A DNA stretch of 14,122 bases from Oxalobacteraceae bacterium UBA6018. GTDB taxonomy: Bacteria > Pseudomonadota > Gammaproteobacteria > Burkholderiales > Burkholderiaceae_D. How positions within the stretch are numbered: position 1 is the stretch's first letter; every line of letters begins with the position of its first letter. The notes beneath the pieces were generated by a model. The model saw only the letters and a list, made by a program, of their open reading frames with translations. It did not search any database and was not told the DNA's origin. Below, piece by piece: positions 1-10,279 of the stretch. Made by a program: the position numbers and the translations under genes. The DNA is taken from NCBI GenBank assembly GCA_002428015.1, contig DIZW01000003.1:77813-91934 (forward strand), written 5' to 3'.

Positions 1-3090
<3,090 letters not shown>

Positions 3091-3123
3091 GGCGAGCAGT
3101 ACGGGTTTAACGCATAACACCAC

Positions 3124-3128
3124 AGGAG
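3124..3128 (+). promoter_or_regulatory. Shine-Dalgarno site of the chemoreceptor gene
   Basis: AGGAG lies six bases before the ATG at 3135 and fixes that start. Another ATG at 3130 is in a different frame and too close to the site to be used. Confidence 0.8.
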
Positions 3129-3134
3129 CATGGC

Positions 3135-4901
3135 ATGTTCGACAATCTGAAAATAAAAACCCTCGTGATCGGCGCGCTAGGGCTGCTGGTCGCGCTGATG
3201 CTGCTGATCGGCGGATTAGGCATCTACGGTGCCAACCGCTCGGTCGAGCTGGTCAAAGGGGTCACCCTGGCGGACCAGAAGGCCAGCAGCGACCTGCACT
3301 CGATCCGTCTCGACATGGAACTGAACCGCAGCCAGATCCTCCAGGCGCTGCAGCACAACCCGACCCTGACCTGGGCGCAGCTGCATGACCATCCGCTGAC
3401 GGTCCACTTCAGCCAGATCGACGCCCTCGTCGCCAGCACGGCCAGGAAGTGGGACAAGTACCTGGCGTCGACCCGCTCGGCGGACGAGAAGCATCTGGCC
3501 GAGGAGTGGTACGCCAAGAGTGATGGCCTGGGCATGGCCCACATCAAGGCCGCCGGCGATGCGATCAAGGCCGGCAACTGGGACGGCGCGGAAGATGTCC
3601 TGATCAAGAAGATCAATCCCTCCTACCGCGTCGGCGACGTGGCCCTCAAGGCGCTCAACGACGCCTCCGACAGCCGCGCCAAGGGCAACGAGGCGAACGT
3701 CGCGGCCAGCCTGCAGAACACGCTCTATTTCATGGCCGGTGTACTCGCGGTGGCGGTGCTGCTGGGCGTTGCGGTCGGCGTCATGATGATCAATGCGATT
3801 TCCGAGCCGCTCAGCGAAGCGACCGCGATCGCCTCGCGCGTGGCCGAAGGCGACCTGACCGGCCAGATCGTCGCCCACAGCGACAATGAGATCGGCACCC
3901 TGCTGGCGGCGCTGGGCAAGATGAAGGGCAACCTGGCCGGCATCGTGGCCGAAGTTCGTGCCAGCACCGACACCATCTCCAGCGCGTCGAGCCAGATCGC
4001 CGCCGGTAATATGGACCTGTCGCAGCGCACCGGCGACCAGGCCGGCTCGCTGGAGAAGACCGCCTCGTCGATGGAAGAACTGACCAGCACCGTGCGCCAG
4101 AACGCGGACAATGCGCGTCAGGCCAACCAGCTGGCGGTGTCGGCGTCGGAAGTGGCGGTGCGCGGCGGCGCGGTGGTGGCGCAGGTGGTCGACACCATGG
4201 GCTCGATCAACGAATCGTCGCGCAAGATCGTCGACATCATCGGCGTCATCGATGGCATCGCCTTCCAGACCAACATCCTGGCGCTCAACGCCGCGGTGGA
4301 GGCGGCGCGTGCCGGCGAACAGGGCCGTGGCTTCGCGGTGGTGGCGTCCGAAGTGCGCAACCTGGCCCAGCGCTCGGCCGGCGCGGCCAAGGAAATCAAG
4401 GAACTGATCGGCGACTCGGTCGGCAAGGTCGATAGCGGCGCGCGCCTGGTGGACCAGGCCGGCGTGACCATGAAGGAGATCGTCACCAGCATCCAGCGCG
4501 TGACCGACATCATGGGCGAGATCACCCAGGCCAGCCAGGAGCAGACCTCGGGCCTGGACCAGATCAACCAGGCGATCGGCCAGATGGACGCGATCACCCA
4601 GCAGAACGTGGCCCTGGTCGAGGAAGCGGCGGCCGCCGCCGGTTCGCTGCAGGACCAGGCCAGCGTGTTGAGCAAGGTGGTCGGCGTGTTCAGCCTGGAC
4701 CCGGTCCCGGGCCAGCGCGCAGCGCGCCCGGCGGCGCAGCGCAAGCCGGCCGTTCGCGCTGCAGCGCCGCGCGTGACCGCCCCGGCCCGCGTTGCCGCGC
4801 CCGCGCCTGCGTCCCAAGCGGCGGCCGAGCCGAAGGCGATCGCCAAGCCGGTGCCGAAGAAAAAGGCTGTGGTGGCCAACGACGATTGGGAAGAGTTCTA
4901 A
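3135..4901 (+). CDS. Methyl-accepting chemotaxis protein (Tar-like, with CheR/CheB tether)
   Basis: This is an inner-membrane chemoreceptor of 588 residues that signals through CheW and CheA to the flagellar motor. TM1 is at about 10-32. A helical periplasmic sensor region (about 34-193) looks like a four-helix bundle, and TM2 is at about 196-219. A HAMP linker (about 220-273) precedes the cytoplasmic coiled coil. The conserved hairpin tip runs from GVIDGIAFQTN to AVVASEVRNL (370-410). Likely methylation helices include TASSMEELTST (309-319) and the stretch around 466-500. The tail (521-580) is a flexible linker rich in Ala, Pro, Lys and Arg that ends in DDWEEF. Its W585-x-x-F588 fits the C-terminal pentapeptide that docks CheR and CheB in Tar/Tsr. 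The ligand cannot be read from the sequence. No che gene is nearby. The gap after carB is only 44 bases and shows no convincing promoter, so read-through is possible. Confidence 0.96.
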   Translation: MFDNLKIKTLVIGALGLLVALMLLIGGLGIYGANRSVELVKGVTLADQKASSDLHSIRLDMELNRSQILQALQHNPTLTWAQLHDHPLTVHFSQIDALVASTARKWDKYLASTRSADEKHLAEEWYAKSDGLGMAHIKAAGDAIKAGNWDGAEDVLIKKINPSYRVGDVALKALNDASDSRAKGNEANVAASLQNTLYFMAGVLAVAVLLGVAVGVMMINAISEPLSEATAIASRVAEGDLTGQIVAHSDNEIGTLLAALGKMKGNLAGIVAEVRASTDTISSASSQIAAGNMDLSQRTGDQAGSLEKTASSMEELTSTVRQNADNARQANQLAVSASEVAVRGGAVVAQVVDTMGSINESSRKIVDIIGVIDGIAFQTNILALNAAVEAARAGEQGRGFAVVASEVRNLAQRSAGAAKEIKELIGDSVGKVDSGARLVDQAGVTMKEIVTSIQRVTDIMGEITQASQEQTSGLDQINQAIGQMDAITQQNVALVEEAAAAAGSLQDQASVLSKVVGVFSLDPVPGQRAARPAAQRKPAVRAAAPRVTAPARVAAPAPASQAAAEPKAIAKPVPKKKAVVANDDWEEF

Positions 4902-4924
4902 TCGCGGGAAGCGTTCTAATCGCC
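4889..4924 (+). repeat. 18-bp imperfect tandem duplication across the MCP stop codon
   Basis: The 18 bases at 4889-4906 are repeated at 4907-4924 with 16 of 18 identical. The first copy carries the last receptor codons and the TAA stop. Because 18 is a multiple of three, the second copy sits in frame and also ends in Phe-stop, reading REAF where the gene reads EEF. It looks like a small slippage duplication left downstream of the true stop. Confidence 0.85.
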
Positions 4925-4931
4925 CCTTACG

Positions 4932-4977
4932 GCGGCTAGCGCGGCGGACCCGGACTCGGGCTCACCCGCCTAGCCGC
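4932..4977. terminator. Possible bidirectional terminator between convergent MCP and cobQ genes
   Basis: GCGGCTAG (4932-4939) and CTAGCCGC (4970-4977) form a perfect 8-bp inverted repeat. Inside it, CCCG (4949-4952) and CGGG (4957-4960) could pair around a four-base loop. The junction separates convergent genes, where a shared terminator is expected. The right arm overlaps the cobQ stop codon. There is no clear U-tract on either side, so intrinsic termination is unproven. Confidence 0.4.
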
Positions 4978-6415
4978 TTAGTCGTTCCAGCGCCGCCATG
5001 AGGGGCTCCGCCATGTCGGCGATGCGCTCGAGGCTTTCCTCGCGCAGGCGCGCGAGGTCCACGCCGACGCCGGTTTCCAAGCCGGCCCAGCGCAGCAGCG
5101 CCAGGCAGGCGTCCGGCGTGTCGAACACCCCATGCAGGTAGGTGCCGAGGATCTGCCCGTCCGGCGAAATCGCACCCTCGCCACGGCCGTCGATGTCGAA
5201 GGCCTGCCTGGCAAGCGCCGGCCCGGCCGATGTGCCGAGGTGGATTTCGTAGCCGCTGACGGCGGCGTCGGCAAAGCTGCAGCGGCCGCCGACCAGCGCC
5301 AGGCGCTTTTCGCTCCCCAGTTCCGTGACCATGTCCAGCAGCCCCAGTCCGGCCGATTCGCCCACGCCGCTCTCGACGCCTTGGCGGTCGATGACGCTGC
5401 GTCCGAGCATCTGGAAGCCGCCGCAGATTCCGATGACCTTGCCGCGGTAGCGCAGGTGGCGCGCGATCGCCGGCCCCCAGCCTTGCGCCAGCAGCCAGGC
5501 CAGGTCGAAGCGCGTGTTCTTGCTGCCCGGGAGGATCACCAGGTCGGCATCGGGAATGGGCTGCCCATGGCGGACATAGCGCAGGTCGACGCCGGGATGG
5601 GCGCGCAGCGCGTCAAAGTCGGTATGGTTGCTGATGTGCGGCAGGAGCGGCACGACGATGCGAAAGGCGCCGCGTTGCGCCTGCTCCGGCACCAGCGCAT
5701 CTTCGGCGTCCAGGCACAGGCCGTGCAGGTAGGGCAGCACCGCCAGCACGGGCTTGCCGGTGCGCTGCTCCAGCCAGTCCAGCCCTGGCTGCAGCAGGGC
5801 GGGGTCGCCGCGGAAGCGGTTGATGACGAAGCCGACGATGCGCGCGCGCTCGCTTTCGGACAGGCAGTCGAGCGTGCCGGTGAGGTGGGCCAGGACCCCG
5901 CCGCGGTCGATGTCGGCCACCAGGATCACGGGGCAGTCGACCGCCTCGGCGAAGCCCATGTTGGCGATGTCGCGCTCGCGCAGGTTGACCTCGGCCGGGC
6001 TGCCGGCGCCCTCGACGATGACGGCGTCGAAGCCGGCGCGCAGGCGGGCGTAGGATTCCAGGACGGCGGCCATCGCCGTGCTCTTGTAGGCGTGATAGTC
6101 GCGCGCGTTCATGTCGGCGCATACCTTGCCGTGGATGATGACCTGGGCCTCGGTATCGGACGAGGGCTTGAGCAGCACCGGGTTCATGTCGGTGTGCGGC
6201 GCCAGGCCGGCGGCGCGCGCCTGCAGGGCCTGGGCGCGCCCGATCTCGCCTCCATCGGCGGTCACCGCGCTGTTGAGCGCCATGTTCTGCGGCTTGAACG
6301 GCACCACGCGCACGCCGCGCCGCGCCAGCAGGCGGCACAAGGCGGCCACCAGCGTGGTCTTGCCGGCGTCGGAGGTCGTACCCTGCACCATCAGGGTCGA
6401 GAAGGGCATGCTCAT
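4970..6415 (-). CDS. cobQ: Cobyric acid synthase (glutamine-hydrolysing)
   Basis: CobQ/CbiP amidates adenosylcobyrinic acid a,c-diamide at four side chains, using glutamine and ATP, to give adenosylcobyric acid in cobalamin synthesis. The protein has 481 residues, a usual length. The N-terminal ATP-binding domain has QGTTSDAGKTTL (11-22), KPQNMALNS (41-49) and VEGAGSPAEVNL (134-145). The C-terminal class I glutamine amidotransferase domain has GICGGFQMLG (329-338) with nucleophile Cys331, and GTYLHGVF (424-431) with His428. The frame is open further upstream, but homology starts at MSMPFST. ATG at 6415 follows a weak AAGG. ATG at 6409 is an alternative that removes two residues. It lies 41 bases after thyA, a gap too short for a cobalamin riboswitch. 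No other cobalamin gene is present, so the rest of the pathway or corrinoid salvage must be encoded elsewhere. Confidence 0.96.
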   Translation of the reverse strand: MSMPFSTLMVQGTTSDAGKTTLVAALCRLLARRGVRVVPFKPQNMALNSAVTADGGEIGRAQALQARAAGLAPHTDMNPVLLKPSSDTEAQVIIHGKVCADMNARDYHAYKSTAMAAVLESYARLRAGFDAVIVEGAGSPAEVNLRERDIANMGFAEAVDCPVILVADIDRGGVLAHLTGTLDCLSESERARIVGFVINRFRGDPALLQPGLDWLEQRTGKPVLAVLPYLHGLCLDAEDALVPEQAQRGAFRIVVPLLPHISNHTDFDALRAHPGVDLRYVRHGQPIPDADLVILPGSKNTRFDLAWLLAQGWGPAIARHLRYRGKVIGICGGFQMLGRSVIDRQGVESGVGESAGLGLLDMVTELGSEKRLALVGGRCSFADAAVSGYEIHLGTSAGPALARQAFDIDGRGEGAISPDGQILGTYLHGVFDTPDACLALLRWAGLETGVGVDLARLREESLERIADMAEPLMAALERLSG

Positions 6416-6456
6416 GCCGCCTTGCGGCGCGTTGCGGACGCGGGCCGGTTCCGGAT

Positions 6457-7251
6457 TCAGACGGCGACCTGCGCCTTGATGTGGGGATGCGATTCGTAGC
6501 CGACGATCTCGAAGTCGTCGTAGCGGTACTCGAACAGCGAGGCTGGCTTGCGCGCGATGACCAGCTCGGGCAGGGCCATCGGCTCGCGCGCGAGCTGCAG
6601 GGCGACCTGCTCCATGTGGTTCGAATACAGGTGGCAGTCGCCGCCGGTCCAGACGAAATCGCCCACTTCCAGGCCGGCCTGCTGCGCCATCATGTGGGTG
6701 AGCAGCGCGTACGAGGCGATATTGAAGGGTACACCCAGGAAGATGTCGGCGCTGCGCTGGTACAGCTGGCACGACAGCTTGCCGTCGGCCACGTAGAACT
6801 GGAACAGCGCGTGGCACGGCGGCAGCTTCATCTGCGGAATGTCGGCCACGTTCCAGGCCGAGACGATCATGCGGCGCGAATCGGGGTTGTTCTTGATCTG
6901 CTCCATGACCTGGCTGATCTGGTCGACGTGGCCGCCGTCCGGGGTCGGCCAGTTGCGCCACTGGTAGCCGTAGATCGGGCCCAGGTCGCCGTTGGCGTCG
7001 GCCCATTCGTCCCAGATGCGCACCCCGTGCTCCTTGAGGTAGCCGATGTTGGTGGAGCCGTTCAGGAACCAGATCAGTTCATGGATGATGGACTTCAGGT
7101 GCAGCTTCTTGGTGGTCACCAGCGGGAAACCGTCCTGCAGGTTGAAGCGCATCTGGTAGCCGAACACCGAGCGCGTGCCGGTGCCGGTGCGGTCGGTCTT
7201 TTCGGTGCCGTGGTCGCGCACATGGCGCATGAAGTCGAGATATTGACGCAT
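6457..7251 (-). CDS. thyA: Thymidylate synthase
   Basis: ThyA methylates dUMP to dTMP in the cytoplasm with 5,10-methylenetetrahydrofolate as carbon donor and reductant. The product has 264 residues, the same length as E. coli ThyA, and landmark residues fall at the same numbers: Arg21 in DRTGTGT, Arg126-Arg127, nucleophile Cys146 in LPPCHALFQFY, Arg166 and Asp169 in QRSADIFLG, Asn177 in PFNIASY, and His207 and Tyr209 in CHLYSNH. The C-terminus AQVAV corresponds to the family's mobile tail. The start at 7251 lacks a strong Shine-Dalgarno site and sits 18 bases after the exporter stop, so translation may be coupled. The next gene is cobQ. I expected folA, which often follows thyA and regenerates tetrahydrofolate, but it is not in the window. 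Confidence 0.98.
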   Translation of the reverse strand: MRQYLDFMRHVRDHGTEKTDRTGTGTRSVFGYQMRFNLQDGFPLVTTKKLHLKSIIHELIWFLNGSTNIGYLKEHGVRIWDEWADANGDLGPIYGYQWRNWPTPDGGHVDQISQVMEQIKNNPDSRRMIVSAWNVADIPQMKLPPCHALFQFYVADGKLSCQLYQRSADIFLGVPFNIASYALLTHMMAQQAGLEVGDFVWTGGDCHLYSNHMEQVALQLAREPMALPELVIARKPASLFEYRYDDFEIVGYESHPHIKAQVAV

Positions 7252-7269
7252 CGTTCGCTGACAAAAAAA

Positions 7270-9120
7270 TTAGTGGGTCACGTGGACGCTGTGGAACTGC
7301 AGCGCGGCCAGGTTGGCGTAGATGCCGCCCAGCGCCACCAGCTCAGTGTGAGTGCCGGTTTCGACGATCTTGCCGTCTTCCATGACGATGATGCGGTCGG
7401 CCCGCTGCACGGTCGCCAGGCGGTGCGCGATGATGATTGTGGTGCGCCCGACCATGGCCGCTTCGAGGGCGCTTTGGACCAGGCGTTCGGATTCCGCGTC
7501 GAGCGCGCTGGTGGCCTCGTCGAGCAGCAGCAGGGGCGGATTCTTGAGCAGGGCGCGGGCGATCGCGATGCGCTGCCGCTGGCCGCCCGACAGGCGCACG
7601 CCGCGCTCGCCCAGGAAGGACTTGTACCCTTGCGGCAGGCGCTCGATGAATTCGTGGGCCGCGGCCATCCTGGCGGCCGCGACCACCTCGGCGTCGCTGG
7701 CGCCGGCGCGGCCGTAGCGGATGTTCTCCATCGCGTCGGCCGAGAAGATGATGGTGTCCTGGGGGACGATGCCGATCGCCCCGCGCAACGCGTGCAGGTC
7801 GAGCTGGCGGATGTCGACGCCGTCGAGCGTGATGCTGCCCGCCTGGGGATCGTAGAAGCGCAGGAACAGCTGGAACAGGGTGGTCTTGCCGGCCCCGGAC
7901 GGGCCCACCACGGCCACCGTCTCGCCGGGCTGGATCGACAGCGACAGGTGCGCCAGCGCCGCCGTCTCGGGGCGCGACGGATAGGAGAAGGTGACGTCCG
8001 ACAGCGCCAGCGCGGCGCCGTTGGCCGCGCGCGCCGGCAGCGCCAGCGGACGGGCCGGGTTGTGGATGGTCGAATGGGCCGAGAGCAGTTCGAGCAGGCG
8101 CTCGGTGGCGCCGGCGGCGCGCTGCGCCTCGCCCATGACCTCGGACAGCGCGCCGATGGAGCCGGCCACGATCGACGCGTACAGGATGAACTGGCCGAGG
8201 TCGCCGCCGGTCATGGCGCCGGCCAGCACCGCGTGGGCGCCTAGCCACAGCACGAACACGATGGTGCCGAACACCAGCACGATGGCCACCATGGTGAGCA
8301 GGGCGCGGGCGCGGATGCGCCGCAGCGCGGTCTTGAAGGCGCCTTCGACCAGGGCGCCGAAGCGGTCCGATTCGATCTTCTCGTGGGTGAAGGCCTGCAC
8401 GGTCGGCATGGCGTTGAGGATTTCGCCGGCCATGGCCGACGCGTCGGCGATGCGGTCCTGGGAGTCGCGCGAGAGCGCGCGCACGCGCCGCCCGAACAGC
8501 ACGATCGGCACCACCACCAGCACCAGCAGGCCGAGGATGATGGAGGTGAGCTTCACGCTGGTCACGAACAGCATCGCCAGGCCACCGGCGAACAGCAGCA
8601 TATTGCGCAGCGCCATGGAGATGCTGGTGCCCACCACGGACTGGATCAGGGTGGTGTCGGTGGTGATGCGCGAGAGGACCTCGCCGGTCTGGGTGGTCTC
8701 GAAAAACTCCGGGCTTTGCTCGACCACGTGGCGGTACACGGCGCTGCGGATGTCGGCCACCACGCGCTCGCCCAGCCAGGACACCGTGAAAAAGCGCGCG
8801 GCCGTGGCCAGCGCCAGCACGGTTGCGACCCCGAACAGCGCCAGGAAGGTGGCGTCGACGTGCTTGATGCTGCGCGCGCCGGCCGCCGCGCCGAAGCCCA
8901 GGTCGATCATCTGCTTGAACGCGTACGGAATCGCCAGCGTGGAGCCGGCCGCCACCACCAGCGCGATCCCTGCCAGGATGAACTGGCGCCGGTACGGCAG
9001 CAGGAAGGGGAGCAGGCCGCGGAATGCGGCCAGGCTGCCTTTGCTGCGTTCGTTGGGGGCGCTGGTGACGGTCGTGGCGGCGGGGGCGCCGGCGGTGGCG
9101 CTGGTGGAGCTGTTGGTCAT
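7270..9120 (-). CDS. ABC exporter half-transporter, MsbA-like (fused membrane and ATPase domains)
   Basis: This 616-residue inner-membrane protein has an exporter-type transmembrane domain (about 35-345, with clear hydrophobic segments near 48-70, 92-112, 170-210, 274-300 and 308-328) followed by a nucleotide-binding domain. The ATPase motifs are all present: Walker A GPSGAGKT (406-413), Q-loop Gln454, signature LSGGQR (510-515), Walker B LLLLDE (530-535) and H-loop His566. It should work as a homodimer. The family (MsbA-related half transporters) exports lipids, drugs or peptides, and the substrate cannot be told from the sequence. The first 26 residues are a low-complexity Ser/Thr/Ala stretch without homology. 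No good Shine-Dalgarno site precedes ATG 9120, so the start is less certain than the rest. It follows the lipocalin gene by 37 bases. It is unlikely to be housekeeping msbA, because lpxK is not adjacent. Confidence 0.95.
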   Translation of the reverse strand: MTNSSTSATAGAPAATTVTSAPNERSKGSLAAFRGLLPFLLPYRRQFILAGIALVVAAGSTLAIPYAFKQMIDLGFGAAAGARSIKHVDATFLALFGVATVLALATAARFFTVSWLGERVVADIRSAVYRHVVEQSPEFFETTQTGEVLSRITTDTTLIQSVVGTSISMALRNMLLFAGGLAMLFVTSVKLTSIILGLLVLVVVPIVLFGRRVRALSRDSQDRIADASAMAGEILNAMPTVQAFTHEKIESDRFGALVEGAFKTALRRIRARALLTMVAIVLVFGTIVFVLWLGAHAVLAGAMTGGDLGQFILYASIVAGSIGALSEVMGEAQRAAGATERLLELLSAHSTIHNPARPLALPARAANGAALALSDVTFSYPSRPETAALAHLSLSIQPGETVAVVGPSGAGKTTLFQLFLRFYDPQAGSITLDGVDIRQLDLHALRGAIGIVPQDTIIFSADAMENIRYGRAGASDAEVVAAARMAAAHEFIERLPQGYKSFLGERGVRLSGGQRQRIAIARALLKNPPLLLLDEATSALDAESERLVQSALEAAMVGRTTIIIAHRLATVQRADRIIVMEDGKIVETGTHTELVALGGIYANLAALQFHSVHVTH

Positions 9121-9157
9121 CGTGTCGGAGCTTTGCTTATTCTGTGCTGTTACGGTT

Positions 9158-10279
9158 TCAAAGTGTCATTGCGCGGTCGTAACCGGTCATTTCCAGATAC
9201 CCGCGCCCGGCCGTTTTGCCATCGCGCCCTATCGTCACCGCGCCCTCCCAGTACACCGCTCCGGTCGAACGGCGCGAATCGAGCTCCTGGTCGGGCTGCA
9301 GCGGCGTCACCTCCCAGCGCGTGGTGCCGGTGACAAGCGTTGTGGCCACCGGATACTGCGCGCCGGTGCGCGGCGATTTCCACTGCGTGCGCGGCACGAA
9401 CTCGACCTGGTCGGGCGTGTACTGGGTGATCTTGCCCGATCGGTCGCGCAGCAGTGCGTGCGCCCATAGTTTACCACCTTGCCGGGCGCGGATCTGAAAG
9501 GCCATCAGCGCCGAGCCGTCGTCGAGGTTGGCACCGACCCAGTCCCAGCCGGAAGCGGCCGGGTCCAGCGCCTGGCTGGACCACTCATGGTCGAGCCAGG
9601 CGGTGCCGCTGACGTTGCGCGGGGCGGCGCCGGCGGCGGAGGTGACCCCGACCACCTTGAGCTGAGGCTCGCTGTAATAATAGCTGGCGTGGGCCGGGCC
9701 CGGGCCTTTTTGCGAGAATCCGGCGCGCCCCTGCAGCAGCAGCGGCTGGGTCGGCGTGAGCACCAGTTCCATGGAGGCCTGGGCCGACTTGACGATCACG
9801 CGGTAACTGCCGTCCGGACCGCGCAGCATGCGCCAGTCGTCCAGCTTGACGTCGGTGGTGGGGGTGTTGGCGTAGGCCAGGCCGAAGCCGGCGCGCGCGC
9901 TGCGCTGGTCGTGCACCAGTCGGCCCAGGGACGGATCGGACAGGGCGGCGTGGCCGATGATCAGCTGGGCCGGCGCGAACGCGCTCGGGTTGGCGCGGTC
10001 GGTGCCGGTTGCGCTGCGAAAGAAGGTGACCTGGAAACCCAGCGGCTTGCCATCCTCGGTCTTGAGCCAGCCGGTGACGTACCACCACTCGGTTCGGAAA
10101 CCCGGATGGGCGCCGTAGTCGCGCGGGAAGGTCAGCACCTGGCCCGGCGTGACGGCCGCGAACGCCGGCGGCGCGCCCCGGCAGGGCCCGGCCGCCAGCA
10201 CCAGCAGCGCGGGCAGGAAACTCAAAGCGAGCAAACGACGGGAAAAATCCAAGAAGCGGAAAAAACGGCGCGTAAGCAT
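9158..10279 (-). CDS. AttH/CrtC-type lipocalin-like exported protein
   Basis: The protein has 373 residues. Its N-terminus has several Arg residues and then a hydrophobic segment (about 15-32) ending near CRGAPPAFA, so export by a Sec-type signal peptide is likely. The mature part opens with FPRDYGAHPGFRTEWWYVTG, the hallmark of the CrtC/AttH family (carotenoid 1,2-hydratase-like, two lipocalin-like barrels). WLDHEWSSQ and DGSALMAFQIR further on also fit. Family members near FtsX-type permeases are thought to be periplasmic partners of an ABC system, perhaps binding a hydrophobic molecule. True carotenoid hydratase activity is not implied, since no carotenoid gene is nearby. The ATG at 10279 overlaps the permease stop (TAATG) and has a strong GGGAGG site inside the permease gene, so the two are translationally coupled. 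Confidence 0.88.
   Translation of the reverse strand: MLTRRFFRFLDFSRRLLALSFLPALLVLAAGPCRGAPPAFAAVTPGQVLTFPRDYGAHPGFRTEWWYVTGWLKTEDGKPLGFQVTFFRSATGTDRANPSAFAPAQLIIGHAALSDPSLGRLVHDQRSARAGFGLAYANTPTTDVKLDDWRMLRGPDGSYRVIVKSAQASMELVLTPTQPLLLQGRAGFSQKGPGPAHASYYYSEPQLKVVGVTSAAGAAPRNVSGTAWLDHEWSSQALDPAASGWDWVGANLDDGSALMAFQIRARQGGKLWAHALLRDRSGKITQYTPDQVEFVPRTQWKSPRTGAQYPVATTLVTGTTRWEVTPLQPDQELDSRRSTGAVYWEGAVTIGRDGKTAGRGYLEMTGYDRAMTL

Noticed and set aside
3091..3134. Flagellar-type (sigma-28) promoter before the MCP gene
   Set aside because: The 44 bases contain no TAAA and GCCGATAA pair at proper spacing. Only the Shine-Dalgarno site is clear.
3216..4817. Long minus-strand open frame (533 codons) opposite the chemoreceptor gene
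   Set aside because: It lies wholly antisense to a clear MCP and its Arg/His/Gly/Ala-rich product is what GC-rich codon bias produces on the opposite strand. It shows no recognisable motif.
6416..7006. N-terminal extension of cobQ to an upstream start at 7006
   Set aside because: The extra residues are the wrong frame of thyA. CobQ homology starts at MSMPFST, and 481 residues is the normal size.
5132..8244. Long plus-strand open frames opposite cobQ, thyA and the ABC exporter
   Set aside because: They are antisense to three well-supported genes, are low-complexity and lack motifs or Shine-Dalgarno support.
9121..9157. Possible promoter before the ABC exporter (TTGAAA-like -35 on the minus strand)
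   Set aside because: No acceptable -10 box occurs at 16-18 bases spacing, and the gap is only 37 bases.
10174..10279. Lipoprotein signal in the lipocalin-like protein (Cys in AAGPCRG)
   Set aside because: The residue before Cys is Pro, which does not fit a lipobox. Cleavage by signal peptidase I is more likely.
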